The notes below the pieces were generated by a model. It saw only the letters and a list, made by a program, of their open reading frames with translations, did no database searches and had not been told where the DNA came from. 64,000 bases of DNA, taken from positions 1-64,000 of the forward strand of contig RAZH01000005.1 of assembly GCA_003612585.1 (NCBI GenBank). Direction: 5' to 3'. Below are positions 8,984-16,835 of the stretch, piece after piece. The translations under genes and the position numbers were made by a program. The stretch's first letter is position 1; each line of letters begins with the position of its first letter. The stretch is from a bacterium 1XD42-54 (GTDB taxonomy: Bacteria > Bacillota > Clostridia > Lachnospirales > Lachnospiraceae).

Positions 8984-10381
8984 CTACGATACCGCCCCTG
9001 CCATAAAAGTCAGGGATACCACATTTGCATACGCCCGCGGCTTATAGCTTACCCGCACTGGGATCTTCTGTGCCGTCAACAGGCTCTCCGGATCAAGCAG
9101 TACCGCCTGTCCGCTGCTGATGATCTGGTCTTTAATCGCATCCTCAACCGGGATATTCAGGTCTGCCTGTACCGGCGCTGCCTCTGTTTCAATCTCTGAT
9201 GCGTCAAAATCTGCTTTCAGCCATTCAGTTGCACGCTTATACACTTCGCGCACCAGTCTGTACATCACACGCGCATGCTCGATTGTTGCGAAATCACTGT
9301 TTTCCGGCGCACAGGTGTTAGAACTTGCAAGATACCATGCATCCCGTCCCGGATACCGGCGCAGTGCAATATATCTTGCAGCATCCAGATCCTCATACAT
9401 ATCCTCAATGCCTGTCGGTACAAGTTCCAGCACCTTGCTCTCGCTAATCGGGAAATCCCTGACATATGCGATGCTGGTGGATTCTTTCGCCTGTGCGATC
9501 ATGCCCATAATATAGGCTGCCATGTTCGTCACACGTACACGTCCATCCATCCCTTTAAACCGCGCCCATGTCTGTACTACTGCAACGTGACGTCCTGCTG
9601 ATTTACAGTCTGTCTCGATTGCCTCCATGTAATCTGTAACAGCCTCATCATTTCCTGCTGATCTCTGCTCGCAAACGATCAGCAATGGACGCCCCGCATT
9701 CGTCTCCTGTGTCTGTGCCATTGCTTCCAGAGACGCCCACAGATCTTTGTTAGTTGTACCAACAATATGCACGGCCTCAATATTGGCATGACTCTTAAAA
9801 ACACGTTCCACAGCTGACAAGATTGCTTCATTGCTCGTTGTTGGCGCTTCAACGGTAAAGGTATAAGTATCTCCGGCAACAAATTTGTTCTCCGCTTCTG
9901 CTACAAATGCCAACGTCAATCCTGTATCCGGGATTTCATAGGTGCCATCAAGCGGTACAGTCATCTCCTCTGAGTGGCTGCTGTCACCGTCTGTACTGAT
10001 CGTAAATGTTGCCTCATTCGTGACGCCGCCATCTACAATCTGTACAACCACATCATACGCATTGATTCCTGTACCGGAAACCGTTACAGTACCCTTGCCA
10101 GTTCCGGTATGTGTCACCTCGGACGGTTTTCCACCTGTTGTGGCAGCCACCGGATAACAAAACATCTGCTGCGCACCACCGTCGATCGAATCAATACAAG
10201 CATCTGCAAGCGGTGACTGGCCTAACAGATTCCTGATCTGATCTGTATCCATCGTATTGCGCACTTCAATCGGATCTGTCACTTTTGATGATATGCCAAC
10301 CTTTGCGTGTACACCGCTGATCCGCTGTTCTCCAATCCCGGAACCGCCATCTTTCACATCTACTTCCACTCTTGATATCAT
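8984..10381 (-). CDS. tail sheath protein (gpL-like)
   Basis: This 465-residue protein is the contractile sheath subunit. It precedes the tube gene, and the presence of a sheath makes this a myovirus-type tail. A central insertion (about residues 85-180, GKGTVTVSGTGINAYDVVVQ and VPLDGTYEIPDTG) looks like an exposed beta domain. The C-terminal third carries AYANVVSLTFMAG, which resembles the strand-swapping arm of sheath proteins. Length is similar to Mu gpL (495). The start overlaps the stop of the small upstream gene by 4 nt. Confidence 0.85.
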   Translation of the reverse strand: MISRVEVDVKDGGSGIGEQRISGVHAKVGISSKVTDPIEVRNTMDTDQIRNLLGQSPLADACIDSIDGGAQQMFCYPVAATTGGKPSEVTHTGTGKGTVTVSGTGINAYDVVVQIVDGGVTNEATFTISTDGDSSHSEEMTVPLDGTYEIPDTGLTLAFVAEAENKFVAGDTYTFTVEAPTTSNEAILSAVERVFKSHANIEAVHIVGTTNKDLWASLEAMAQTQETNAGRPLLIVCEQRSAGNDEAVTDYMEAIETDCKSAGRHVAVVQTWARFKGMDGRVRVTNMAAYIMGMIAQAKESTSIAYVRDFPISESKVLELVPTGIEDMYEDLDAARYIALRRYPGRDAWYLASSNTCAPENSDFATIEHARVMYRLVREVYKRATEWLKADFDASEIETEAAPVQADLNIPVEDAIKDQIISSGQAVLLDPESLLTAQKIPVRVSYKPRAYANVVSLTFMAGAVS

Positions 10382-10590
10382 CTTTTCCTCCCATCTGCTG
10401 CTGCCGTCAAAAACTCACGCAATGCTGTGTCGAACTCGCGCTCTTCCAGCATCTTATTTTTCGACCAGTTCTTCTGCTGCTTTACGCCTGCCAGATATAC
10501 GCTTGGCACCTGCTTGGCAATCACCCATTCCTCTGCTGTTTTGCGTACTACCTGATCCGGCACAACCTCCTTCACAGCCTTCCCTGCCAT
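10378..10590 (-). CDS. small phage protein of unknown function before the sheath gene
   Basis: This 70-residue protein is basic and mostly helical, with KAVKEVVPDQVVRKTAEEW and FDTALREFLTAAADGRKR. It lies between the tail terminator-position gene and the sheath gene, where Mu has the small gp38. A 4-nt overlap couples it to the sheath gene. No domain recognised. Confidence 0.6.
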   Translation of the reverse strand: MAGKAVKEVVPDQVVRKTAEEWVIAKQVPSVYLAGVKQQKNWSKNKMLEEREFDTALREFLTAAADGRKR

Positions 10591-10596
10591 CTATCC

Positions 10597-11085
10597 TCAC
10601 TCCTTTTCCATGCCGATCTCCGGCTTTCCTTCTATCTTGTCAACAGGAACATCGTCCTTATAAATTCCGTATGTGAACGTCACCGGTATTTCAACCGCAA
10701 TCTTAGCCTTCAAAATGCTGTCTTTTTCATCAACCCAGTCTACTTCCCCGGCTTCAACTCCTACCCAGTTCCCGTTTCCATCATCATATCCCTTGCTTAT
10801 CGTTTTAAAAAATGCCTCAAGATGCGCTTCCAGATGCTCTTCATCGTACTCGGCAATAACAACTGTATACACGGTTTCCATGTCATACAGCTTCACCCGG
10901 TTCATCGTAACCGCCCCATTATCATATGTTCTTTTTGACTTCGCACGAACCGGCTTATCGCTGCCTCGCAGAATTCCCGCATAATAGCTGCCTTCATCTT
11001 CAGACATTTTTTTCAGACTCTCATAGATCACCCCGGTTATCCCTGATGCACGCAGCAGATCTTCCAGATACTCTTTCTTCGTCAT
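10597..11085 (-). CDS. tail completion protein (Mu gp37-like position)
   Basis: This 162-residue protein lies between the gpG-like virion morphogenesis gene and the small gene before the sheath. In Mu this slot holds gp37, probably the tail terminator. The sequence has SYYAGILRGSDKPVRAKSKR, then beta strands with TVYTVVIAEYDEEHLEAHLE and KAKIAVEIPVTFTYG, an alternating pattern that fits a terminator-like alpha/beta fold. No family motif was recognised, so the role rests on position. Confidence 0.55.
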   Translation of the reverse strand: MTKKEYLEDLLRASGITGVIYESLKKMSEDEGSYYAGILRGSDKPVRAKSKRTYDNGAVTMNRVKLYDMETVYTVVIAEYDEEHLEAHLEAFFKTISKGYDDGNGNWVGVEAGEVDWVDEKDSILKAKIAVEIPVTFTYGIYKDDVPVDKIEGKPEIGMEKE

Positions 11086-11567
11086 GTCAAAGCTTCCTCC
11101 ATCAGTTCAATGATCTCTGTTCGATCCGCATCAGACAGTCCAAGGAACGGACGCGCCGGAATTTTGATCGTAACCTGTTTTTTGTGGTACCATTTCCCGC
11201 CAATCTGGAACGCCAGCATTCGTTTATTCTTTGCCCGGATTGTCCTGCCAGGATCACCAAACTGATGCGTGGCAGCATAAATAGTATTCGTACCGATCTC
11301 CGCACCTTTTTCCGATGATCGGGCGTGGATGGAGGTACGCAGATGGCTTCTGTCCGTCAACGTCTTCCCGCCACCGGATGCCCGGATGGAGCGTTTCCAT
11401 GCTACCCCATCCGGTGAAGTCTCCGTATCAAACCGCTCATCTGTGCTGGTACGCAATGCTTCTGCGATCGCCGCCATCAATTCTGCCCGGTCAATACTTC
11501 CCAATCTTTGTAACCGTTCTTTGTATTCTTCGAACTGCCCAGCCATGCTCACACGGATACCACTCAT
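11082..11567 (-). CDS. virion morphogenesis protein (Mu gpG-like)
   Basis: This 161-residue protein has the phage virion morphogenesis signature. A short helical N-terminus is followed by FDTETSPDGVAWKRSI, TLTDRSHLRTSI, AATHQFGDPGRTIRAKNKRM and the C-terminal PARPFLGLSDADRTEI. These blocks are typical of Mu gpG and the P2 gpS tail-completion family. The order relative to Mu is altered, because here it follows the gp36-like gene. It overlaps the next gene by 4 nt. Confidence 0.85.
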   Translation of the reverse strand: MSGIRVSMAGQFEEYKERLQRLGSIDRAELMAAIAEALRTSTDERFDTETSPDGVAWKRSIRASGGGKTLTDRSHLRTSIHARSSEKGAEIGTNTIYAATHQFGDPGRTIRAKNKRMLAFQIGGKWYHKKQVTIKIPARPFLGLSDADRTEIIELMEEALT

Positions 11568-11571
11568 TTTA

Positions 11572-12045
11572 TTACCATCCCCTCATTGACTTCCGCGAAA
11601 ACACCCGGCCGTTGGACTGGATAGAAAATCCTGCGTTTCCCTGCGCATCCGGCAGCGCTTCTCCTGTTCCTCCGGAGGTCTGGCCGTCCAGCTCTACAAT
11701 ACCCTTCGCCACATTCGTCAGATAAAGGATCGCTGCGTTATATCGGTTCAGGATGTTCTTTTCGCGCTCAGATTCATCAATGCCGCGTCTGGAAGCCAGA
11801 TTGTAAACCGCTATATCCTTCGATAACTTTGTGATCATCTTCGGCACCTTGCTAAGCGGTACCCTATACCGTTTAGCAAGATATCCGTCAATTTCCGAAT
11901 CTGCATCGTCTACAGCAATTTGTGCATATGGCATTGCAGCTTCTCGCAGCTCCTCGCCTTCCAGACGGCAGTTATCACCAATTAGGGATCGCAGCATGTC
12001 CGGTTTGATCATATCCAATACATCTTCTGCTTTGCTGTATGCCAT
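11572..12045 (-). CDS. head-tail connector, DUF1320 (Mu gp36-like)
   Basis: This 157-residue protein has the DUF1320 pattern. It starts MAYSKAEDVLDMIKPDML, with IAVDDADSEIDGYLAKRY near residues 45-62 and VPKMITKLSKDIAVYNLASRR after it. Such proteins sit at the head-tail junction. The C-terminus is Gly/Ser-rich. It follows the major head gene as in Mu. Confidence 0.85.
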   Translation of the reverse strand: MAYSKAEDVLDMIKPDMLRSLIGDNCRLEGEELREAAMPYAQIAVDDADSEIDGYLAKRYRVPLSKVPKMITKLSKDIAVYNLASRRGIDESEREKNILNRYNAAILYLTNVAKGIVELDGQTSGGTGEALPDAQGNAGFSIQSNGRVFSRKSMRGW

Positions 12046-12062
12046 GACTGCCTCCTATCCAA

Positions 12063-12965
12063 TCAGCCTTTTGCTTCTCCTGTGCCTTTGCCAGTTGATC
12101 CATATGCCATCTGCCAGAACCCAAATCCTGCATTCCAGCGGCCATCCACGCCATACAGGTATTTTTTCTTCAGAAATACATTCAGATCATCGTCCTTATT
12201 AAGGGCTGTAAACTTTGGTTTCTTGCGCATCTGAAGGATCAGCGGTTTAAGCGGCTCATTCGTTGCCATCAGGTACCATGCGTCCGGATCGTTTGCCAGT
12301 TCACTGACAACCTCCACCTTAGCAAGACCTTTGGTAATATTAGATGATCCGTCTACCATCTCCGCCTCTAAGATCCGGCGCGCTTCCATTTCCAAAGCAG
12401 GCGGCACCACAAGAACATTCGGTACGAGTTTCAACGGTTTATCCTGATCACCTGTATAGGACATGATCGCCGTACGTGCCGCAATAAAACTTTCCTGTGA
12501 CAGCTTTGCATCTGTCTTGTTTGAAAATGTCTTTTCCCCTGATTTATGCTGATCAGAGAAAAATGGCTTTCCATCATAACACTTTTCTTTAAATCCCTTC
12601 TGGAGCAGTTCGAAAACTGTTTCGTCCGGAGCTGTTGCGGCTTCCGCTCCCATCATCTCAAAACTTGGTGCATACACCCCATACCGGTCATCCTCAAGCA
12701 CATCCCGATCAATTCCAATCGTAGACTCAAACGATTTGTTTTTAATTGTGTATGTGTAACCGCTCAAGTTTGCAATCGTACGTTCATCCAGCCACTCTTT
12801 CATTTTCGGCAGCTGCCCAATCCATCCGTAATTTTCTTCCGATGTACTGGACGGTACCTCGGTGGCAATCAGAGGGTGTTTCGGCTGTTTTGACGAAAAT
12901 CCTTTGTTATACAGTGTTGAAAAGCTAACATCCAGCGCCCGCAGCGCCTGTCCATTAATAATCAT
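12063..12965 (-). CDS. major head (capsid) protein, Mu gpT-like
   Basis: This 300-residue protein is the capsid shell subunit. The N-terminus (INGQALRALDVSFSTLYNKG), the block GWIGQLPKMKEWLDERTI, FESTIGIDRDVLEDDRYG and GKPFFSDQHKS are signature stretches of the Mu-like gpT family. It lies after the protease/scaffold and a small decoration-type gene. Length matches Mu gpT (305). The ribosome site AAGGAGG is 7 nt from the ATG. Confidence 0.92.
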   Translation of the reverse strand: MIINGQALRALDVSFSTLYNKGFSSKQPKHPLIATEVPSSTSEENYGWIGQLPKMKEWLDERTIANLSGYTYTIKNKSFESTIGIDRDVLEDDRYGVYAPSFEMMGAEAATAPDETVFELLQKGFKEKCYDGKPFFSDQHKSGEKTFSNKTDAKLSQESFIAARTAIMSYTGDQDKPLKLVPNVLVVPPALEMEARRILEAEMVDGSSNITKGLAKVEVVSELANDPDAWYLMATNEPLKPLILQMRKKPKFTALNKDDDLNVFLKKKYLYGVDGRWNAGFGFWQMAYGSTGKGTGEAKG

Positions 12966-12979
12966 GGTTCATTTCCTCC

Positions 12980-13369
12980 TTAAAACATATCCACGGCAAC
13001 CACGTCGCCTTCTACTGCAAACACTTTTCCAGCTACACTCGATCCATCTGCAGTCAGCGTTACACTATCAGGGCCTGCAAAATAACACGGTTTCAGGAGA
13101 TCCGTCTCTTTAATATCTCCCTCGTTTTTCAAGACAAATACACCGCGCTGCACACGTACGTAACAGTCCCCATTCTCTCCTGCAGTATTGTCTGCGTGCT
13201 CCTGCGCCGCCCCAGCTGCTACCAGATCAGCTGCCTTGGATGCCTGCACAGCATATCCTTCTGCATTCAACGCCACAATGTCCCCATCAACCAGCTTTGT
13301 TCCTTTTGCAACCGGCAGACGCAGGATACTGCGTCCAGCAAGCTGTTCTCCTATCTGTCGTCCCATCAC
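12980..13369 (-). CDS. capsid decoration/cement-type protein
   Basis: This 129-residue protein lies between the scaffold and the major head genes. It is beta-rich, with VAKGTKLVDGDIVALNAEGYAV, CYVRVQRGVFVLKNEG and a C-terminal FAVEGDVVAVDMF, a fold impression like DUF2190 or gpD-type cement proteins that clamp the capsid. Either of the first two ATGs (13369, 13366) could be used. The gene overlaps the end of the gpI-like gene. Confidence 0.65.
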   Translation of the reverse strand: MMGRQIGEQLAGRSILRLPVAKGTKLVDGDIVALNAEGYAVQASKAADLVAAGAAQEHADNTAGENGDCYVRVQRGVFVLKNEGDIKETDLLKPCYFAGPDSVTLTADGSSVAGKVFAVEGDVVAVDMF

Positions 13370-13917
13370 ACTTCCTCCTTGTAATATGCTTTCACTTCCG
13401 CTTCTGAGATCCCTAAGTTCTTCAGTACTGCACGATCTACGCCAGACATACCATCTTTTCCACCTTTTTCTTTCAGATCAGCACCAGTCAGGTTATCCAT
13501 CACCACTGCTGCAGGTGCCTTGTCTACAAATGCTGCAAATCCTTCCGGATCTTTCAGTGCATAGCTATGCGCCCAATCCTTCTGCGCTGCAGTGATCTTT
13601 CCTGCTTTCAGTGCCGCCGTGACCGCCTCATCAGCTGCACGACCCTCAATCTGTGCTTTAAGTGCCTGCACTTCTGCAGCAAGGGTGTTATCTCCGTTCT
13701 GAAGCTTCACAATAGCAGCCGCCACCTCTTCGGTCTTAGCGTCTTCCTTCAACCCTAAGAGGGTCAGGATCGTGCTGTTCGCTACCACAGCATCCTTATT
13801 TGCTGCCGTTTCTGTTCCTCCCGGCTTTCTGACTGCCTCCTGAAGTGCAGCCTCCACCTCATCTTCTGTTGCTGTCTCCTGCAATCCCAGCAATCTGATC
13901 AGTTTTTCTAATTCCAT
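13366..13917 (-). CDS. scaffold protein from internal start in gpI-like gene
   Basis: Inside the protease gene an in-frame ATG at 13917 (starting MELEKLIRLLGLQET) is preceded by GAGGAGGAAAGGACA, a near-perfect ribosome site with 7-8 nt spacing. It would give a 183-residue helical scaffold that shares its C-terminus with the protease. Mu makes its scaffold (Z) in the same way from within gene I, so the arrangement is expected for the family. The product itself is inferred. Confidence 0.7.
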   Translation of the reverse strand: MELEKLIRLLGLQETATEDEVEAALQEAVRKPGGTETAANKDAVVANSTILTLLGLKEDAKTEEVAAAIVKLQNGDNTLAAEVQALKAQIEGRAADEAVTAALKAGKITAAQKDWAHSYALKDPEGFAAFVDKAPAAVVMDNLTGADLKEKGGKDGMSGVDRAVLKNLGISEAEVKAYYKEEV

Positions 13918-14403
13918 TGTCCTTTCCTCCTCATAATCGTCCACGTCAAGGCTGCATCCCACCAGTGGGAACATACCATCAATCGCGGGGGTGTTTGTGA
14001 GCGCCGCAGAATGCAGCGCGATCACTTTTTTGTCATTTTTTCTGGTAATGATCACCGGAGACAGATACCGGTACTCTTTATTTTTCAGGTACTCCGCTCC
14101 CTTCGGTGTCCAGTTGACCTTCGCCATGATCGCATCCTCTCCGTTTATCAGCTCCGTAATCCAACCTGCAGCCGGCGCCTGCACATCGTGCAATGTCTGG
14201 TGTTCATAATCAATCACCAGATCCAAGCGACGCCCAAGGAACTGTTTATTGATCATCCGGAACGATTCGTCATCAACAATAAAGTCACCCTTCCGGGATT
14301 CTACATGCCCTTTCGGGATCACGGCGATCAGATCCGGTACCCCTTCCACTGTCGATGGGGTCAATGCAATCATTACCACGTCATTTTTCTTCTTTTTTTC
14401 CAT
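13366..14403 (-). CDS. prohead protease with scaffold domain (Mu gpI-like)
   Basis: This 345-residue protein has the Mu-like I protein signature. Its N-terminal half carries FLGRRLDLVIDYEHQTLH, AAGWITELINGEDAIMAKVNWT, YRYLSPVIIT and HSAALTNTPAIDGM, as in the peptidase that matures the prohead. After residue 162 the chain becomes helical, Ala/Glu/Lys-rich scaffold. An in-frame ATG at residue 163 with its own strong ribosome site would make scaffold alone, listed separately. The upstream 105 nt hold four tandem TAACGC-type repeats. Confidence 0.9.
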   Translation of the reverse strand: MEKKKKNDVVMIALTPSTVEGVPDLIAVIPKGHVESRKGDFIVDDESFRMINKQFLGRRLDLVIDYEHQTLHDVQAPAAGWITELINGEDAIMAKVNWTPKGAEYLKNKEYRYLSPVIITRKNDKKVIALHSAALTNTPAIDGMFPLVGCSLDVDDYEEERTMELEKLIRLLGLQETATEDEVEAALQEAVRKPGGTETAANKDAVVANSTILTLLGLKEDAKTEEVAAAIVKLQNGDNTLAAEVQALKAQIEGRAADEAVTAALKAGKITAAQKDWAHSYALKDPEGFAAFVDKAPAAVVMDNLTGADLKEKGGKDGMSGVDRAVLKNLGISEAEVKAYYKEEV

Positions 14404-14440
14404 TTCTCCACTTCCTGCATCTGTCTTATCGTTTCTGTAT

Positions 14441-14482
14441 GCGTTACAACCGCGTTATTCCGCGTTATTTCGCGTTACAAAC
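14441..14482. repeat. four tandem 10-11 bp TAACGC-type repeats
   Basis: The only sizeable gap in the head genes (14404-14508) holds four copies of CGTTA (plus strand) in register: GCGTTACAACC, GCGTTATTCC, GCGTTATTTC, GCGTTACAAAC. On the minus strand they read TAACGC. The 10-11 bp period places the copies on one face of the helix, as for a cooperatively bound protein. A cluster of the same hexamer lies in the phage end region at 30359-30443. Mu has its strong gyrase site and a late promoter near this part of its map. Confidence 0.75.
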
Positions 14483-14508
14483 CTCCATCCCTGCAATTCC
14501 CCAGCTTG

Positions 14509-15258
14509 TCACTTTACGCGCCTTTTTTCCTGTTTATTTTGTTGACTGCGTGACCGAAACACAGATCGAACCACCGGGGCGAATTTTGAAACATCCGGAC
14601 GCCATGCATCTTGTGCTGGATTATTCGCAAATCCTTTGTCCGGACGTAACGCGTTAATCTCTCCGGTTGCCAGATCAACTGTAACCGGCGGCCTGGTCTG
14701 TACCGTAAGGTTCCGTTCCCGTATCTGTCGCTCCGAGTAGGATCGTACATGGCAGCGGCACTTGTATCCGTTTGGAGGATACCATACCTTCCAGAACGGA
14801 TCGTCTGCCCGGTACACTGCACCATGTAACGCGGCATGCGTATCTCGTACCCGGTCATCCCCAGCCGTAACATACATCCAGTACGGGCGCAGCTTCTTCG
14901 CCTGCATCATGCTTCTGTAATGTCCGGCGTTATAGGCGGTCTGTACGTTCGTTCGGAAGACCAGTTCTGCTTTCCCCGGATTCATATCGTCATATCCGTG
15001 CGCGCCAAGCCATTCATCTATCTGTGCCTTCCAGTCTGCAAGCGTCCTGCCTTCTTCCACCGCTATCGCCAACTTGTCCAGAAACTCCTGCAGCACCTCT
15101 GCGGCGGTATATCCGGCAACCGTAAACGCCTTCGCTTTTGCGCGGTCGCTTAGGGCTGCATATTCTTCTTTCGATAAAGCAGTTTTCTTTTTCAAAAATG
15201 TAACTGCTCCTGTAAAAATCAGCTTCGAAAATCCCTGCAGGTATTCTGCGCCGCTCAT
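14509..15258 (-). CDS. minor head protein, SPP1 gp7/Mu gpF-like
   Basis: This 249-residue protein carries the gp7/gpF head morphogenesis signature. ELVFRTNVQTAYNAGHYRSM and RPYWMYVTAGDDRVRDTHAALHG lead to WYPPNGYKCRCHVRSYSERQ, with the typical PPNGYKCRC cluster. It probably sits near the portal and helps start capsid assembly. The start overlaps the portal stop by 4 nt (ATGA), with GGAAGGAG upstream. Confidence 0.9.
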   Translation of the reverse strand: MSGAEYLQGFSKLIFTGAVTFLKKKTALSKEEYAALSDRAKAKAFTVAGYTAAEVLQEFLDKLAIAVEEGRTLADWKAQIDEWLGAHGYDDMNPGKAELVFRTNVQTAYNAGHYRSMMQAKKLRPYWMYVTAGDDRVRDTHAALHGAVYRADDPFWKVWYPPNGYKCRCHVRSYSERQIRERNLTVQTRPPVTVDLATGEINALRPDKGFANNPAQDAWRPDVSKFAPVVRSVFRSRSQQNKQEKRRVK

Positions 15259-16835
15259 CCCTCGCTCCTTCCGATCAGCTCTGCGAAGTAGATGCCCTGA
15301 TGCAAATAATCGGTAAACTCTTCCAGATCCATTGCCTCGTACAACCTGCGCACGGTATCAACATCCTCCAGCTTCTCTTTCAGTGCTTGCATATCACCAC
15401 ATTCATCCACCAGTTTCCGGATTGGCGCAGTCATCTTCCTAAACAGCTCACTCGCATTCTGCACAGACAGTTCAACAATCTGATCAATCTGATCCTGTAC
15501 CTCCGTTTCCAAATCCGGTTCCGGCGCTTTCATGCCAACCGGCTCTGTATTGGCTTCAACAATCTGCCCTGGAATCACTGCCTCACCTGATTCCGGCTTC
15601 GGGATTCCGAATTTTTTATAGATATGATCCAGCGCGATCGGCACGCCAAGCTCATTCCTGACCTTCACATAGATGTCTGCCGTCTGCAACAGATCCTCCG
15701 GATCATCGCAAGTGATTTCAAACAGCGGCAGGTCAGCTTCGGGGCCAAAGTTATACTCCACCAACGGCCCAATAATATCGCGTCGAATCGTCATGGACAG
15801 TGCCTTGGCATCTGCAACCGTCAAGTCATGGCGTACTTCGTCATGTGTCTTGGACTGCGCATAGCTTCCGCTTCCACTATCTGAGGTTAGCGTCTGCCCT
15901 AAAATAGCTTTACTAATCTGCTCATCACAGTACCGTGCAAGCTTCTCGTAGGTATCCGTTGCTCCATTCTTGTTTTCCGCCTCAATAAATTCAATGGACG
16001 TTGACGATGGCACAATCCCGGCTGCATCCGATCCTAGCGATACGATTGCCTCCATCAGTGCACGTTTGTCCGCTTCAGATGCTGATGCATCGTACTTTCC
16101 TAACCGCAGTGGCATCCCATACACCTCACAAAATGCCACCCAGTCCTTTAGGGAGTAGTTTTTAAACAGGTACATCCAACTGACTACGCGGAGGATACCT
16201 GCACGGCTATCATGCCCTGATTTTGCCTTGTAGCGGTGTACCACAAATTTGTTATGCGGCAGGCTGAGCCCTTCCGGATGCGCTTCCGTGCAGATACGCA
16301 TTTCATCCGTAATGGTATCCCACATCAGTTTTTTCGGATGTACCTGCTGGATATCCGAAATCACCATCTGGTTCTGATTGTCTACATCCCACAAGATTTC
16401 CATGACGGAGATGCCCTTACCGATCGCATCCAGCAAATCCAACAGTATCCCGTTTAGATTCTCTAAACTTTCCATTTGATCCTGTACCCACTGTGCGATC
16501 TGTTTATCCTTTGGATCAGGAGATATCGGTTGCACTTCCCACTCCAGTCCCGTGACTGCCTGTTTACGCGTCTGAAGCTGTGAAAATAAATGGGAATCCT
16601 TTTCCTCCATCTCCTCAAACAGTTCCATCTGCCTGCGCACATCGCCGTCATCCGCCTCCCGGAAGATCTGCGCCAGACGTACCGGCGTCAATCCGTTTGA
16701 CGGATACTCACTGTACTTATCGGACGCTTCCTTTGCTGCGATCCGCGCATAGACCGGACGGGCGCTCCCGTCCTGCTTCTCCGGATCATATGGCTCGTTG
16801 CGGATCTTGCCCTGCTTCTTTTTCTTCTTCGCCAT
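15255..16835 (-). CDS. portal protein, DUF935 (Mu gp29-like)
   Basis: This is the portal, the dodecameric gate for DNA. From the ATG at 16835 (AAAGGAG 7 nt before) it has 526 residues. A frame to 16856 lies within the terminase end. DUF935 features are VRLAQIFREADDGDVRRQMELFEEM, HLFSQLQTRKQAVTGLEWEV, AKSGHDSRAGILRVVSW and ALLGQTLTSD-like text (ILGQTLTSDSGSGSYAQSKTH). Start and terminase stop share one base (TAATG). The highly charged MAKKKKKQ start is typical. Confidence 0.92.
   Translation of the reverse strand: MAKKKKKQGKIRNEPYDPEKQDGSARPVYARIAAKEASDKYSEYPSNGLTPVRLAQIFREADDGDVRRQMELFEEMEEKDSHLFSQLQTRKQAVTGLEWEVQPISPDPKDKQIAQWVQDQMESLENLNGILLDLLDAIGKGISVMEILWDVDNQNQMVISDIQQVHPKKLMWDTITDEMRICTEAHPEGLSLPHNKFVVHRYKAKSGHDSRAGILRVVSWMYLFKNYSLKDWVAFCEVYGMPLRLGKYDASASEADKRALMEAIVSLGSDAAGIVPSSTSIEFIEAENKNGATDTYEKLARYCDEQISKAILGQTLTSDSGSGSYAQSKTHDEVRHDLTVADAKALSMTIRRDIIGPLVEYNFGPEADLPLFEITCDDPEDLLQTADIYVKVRNELGVPIALDHIYKKFGIPKPESGEAVIPGQIVEANTEPVGMKAPEPDLETEVQDQIDQIVELSVQNASELFRKMTAPIRKLVDECGDMQALKEKLEDVDTVRRLYEAMDLEEFTDYLHQGIYFAELIGRSEG

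Noticed and set aside
14441-14482. Tandem repeats considered as a CRISPR-like array
   Set aside because: Units are 10-11 bp with no spacers and there are no cas genes.
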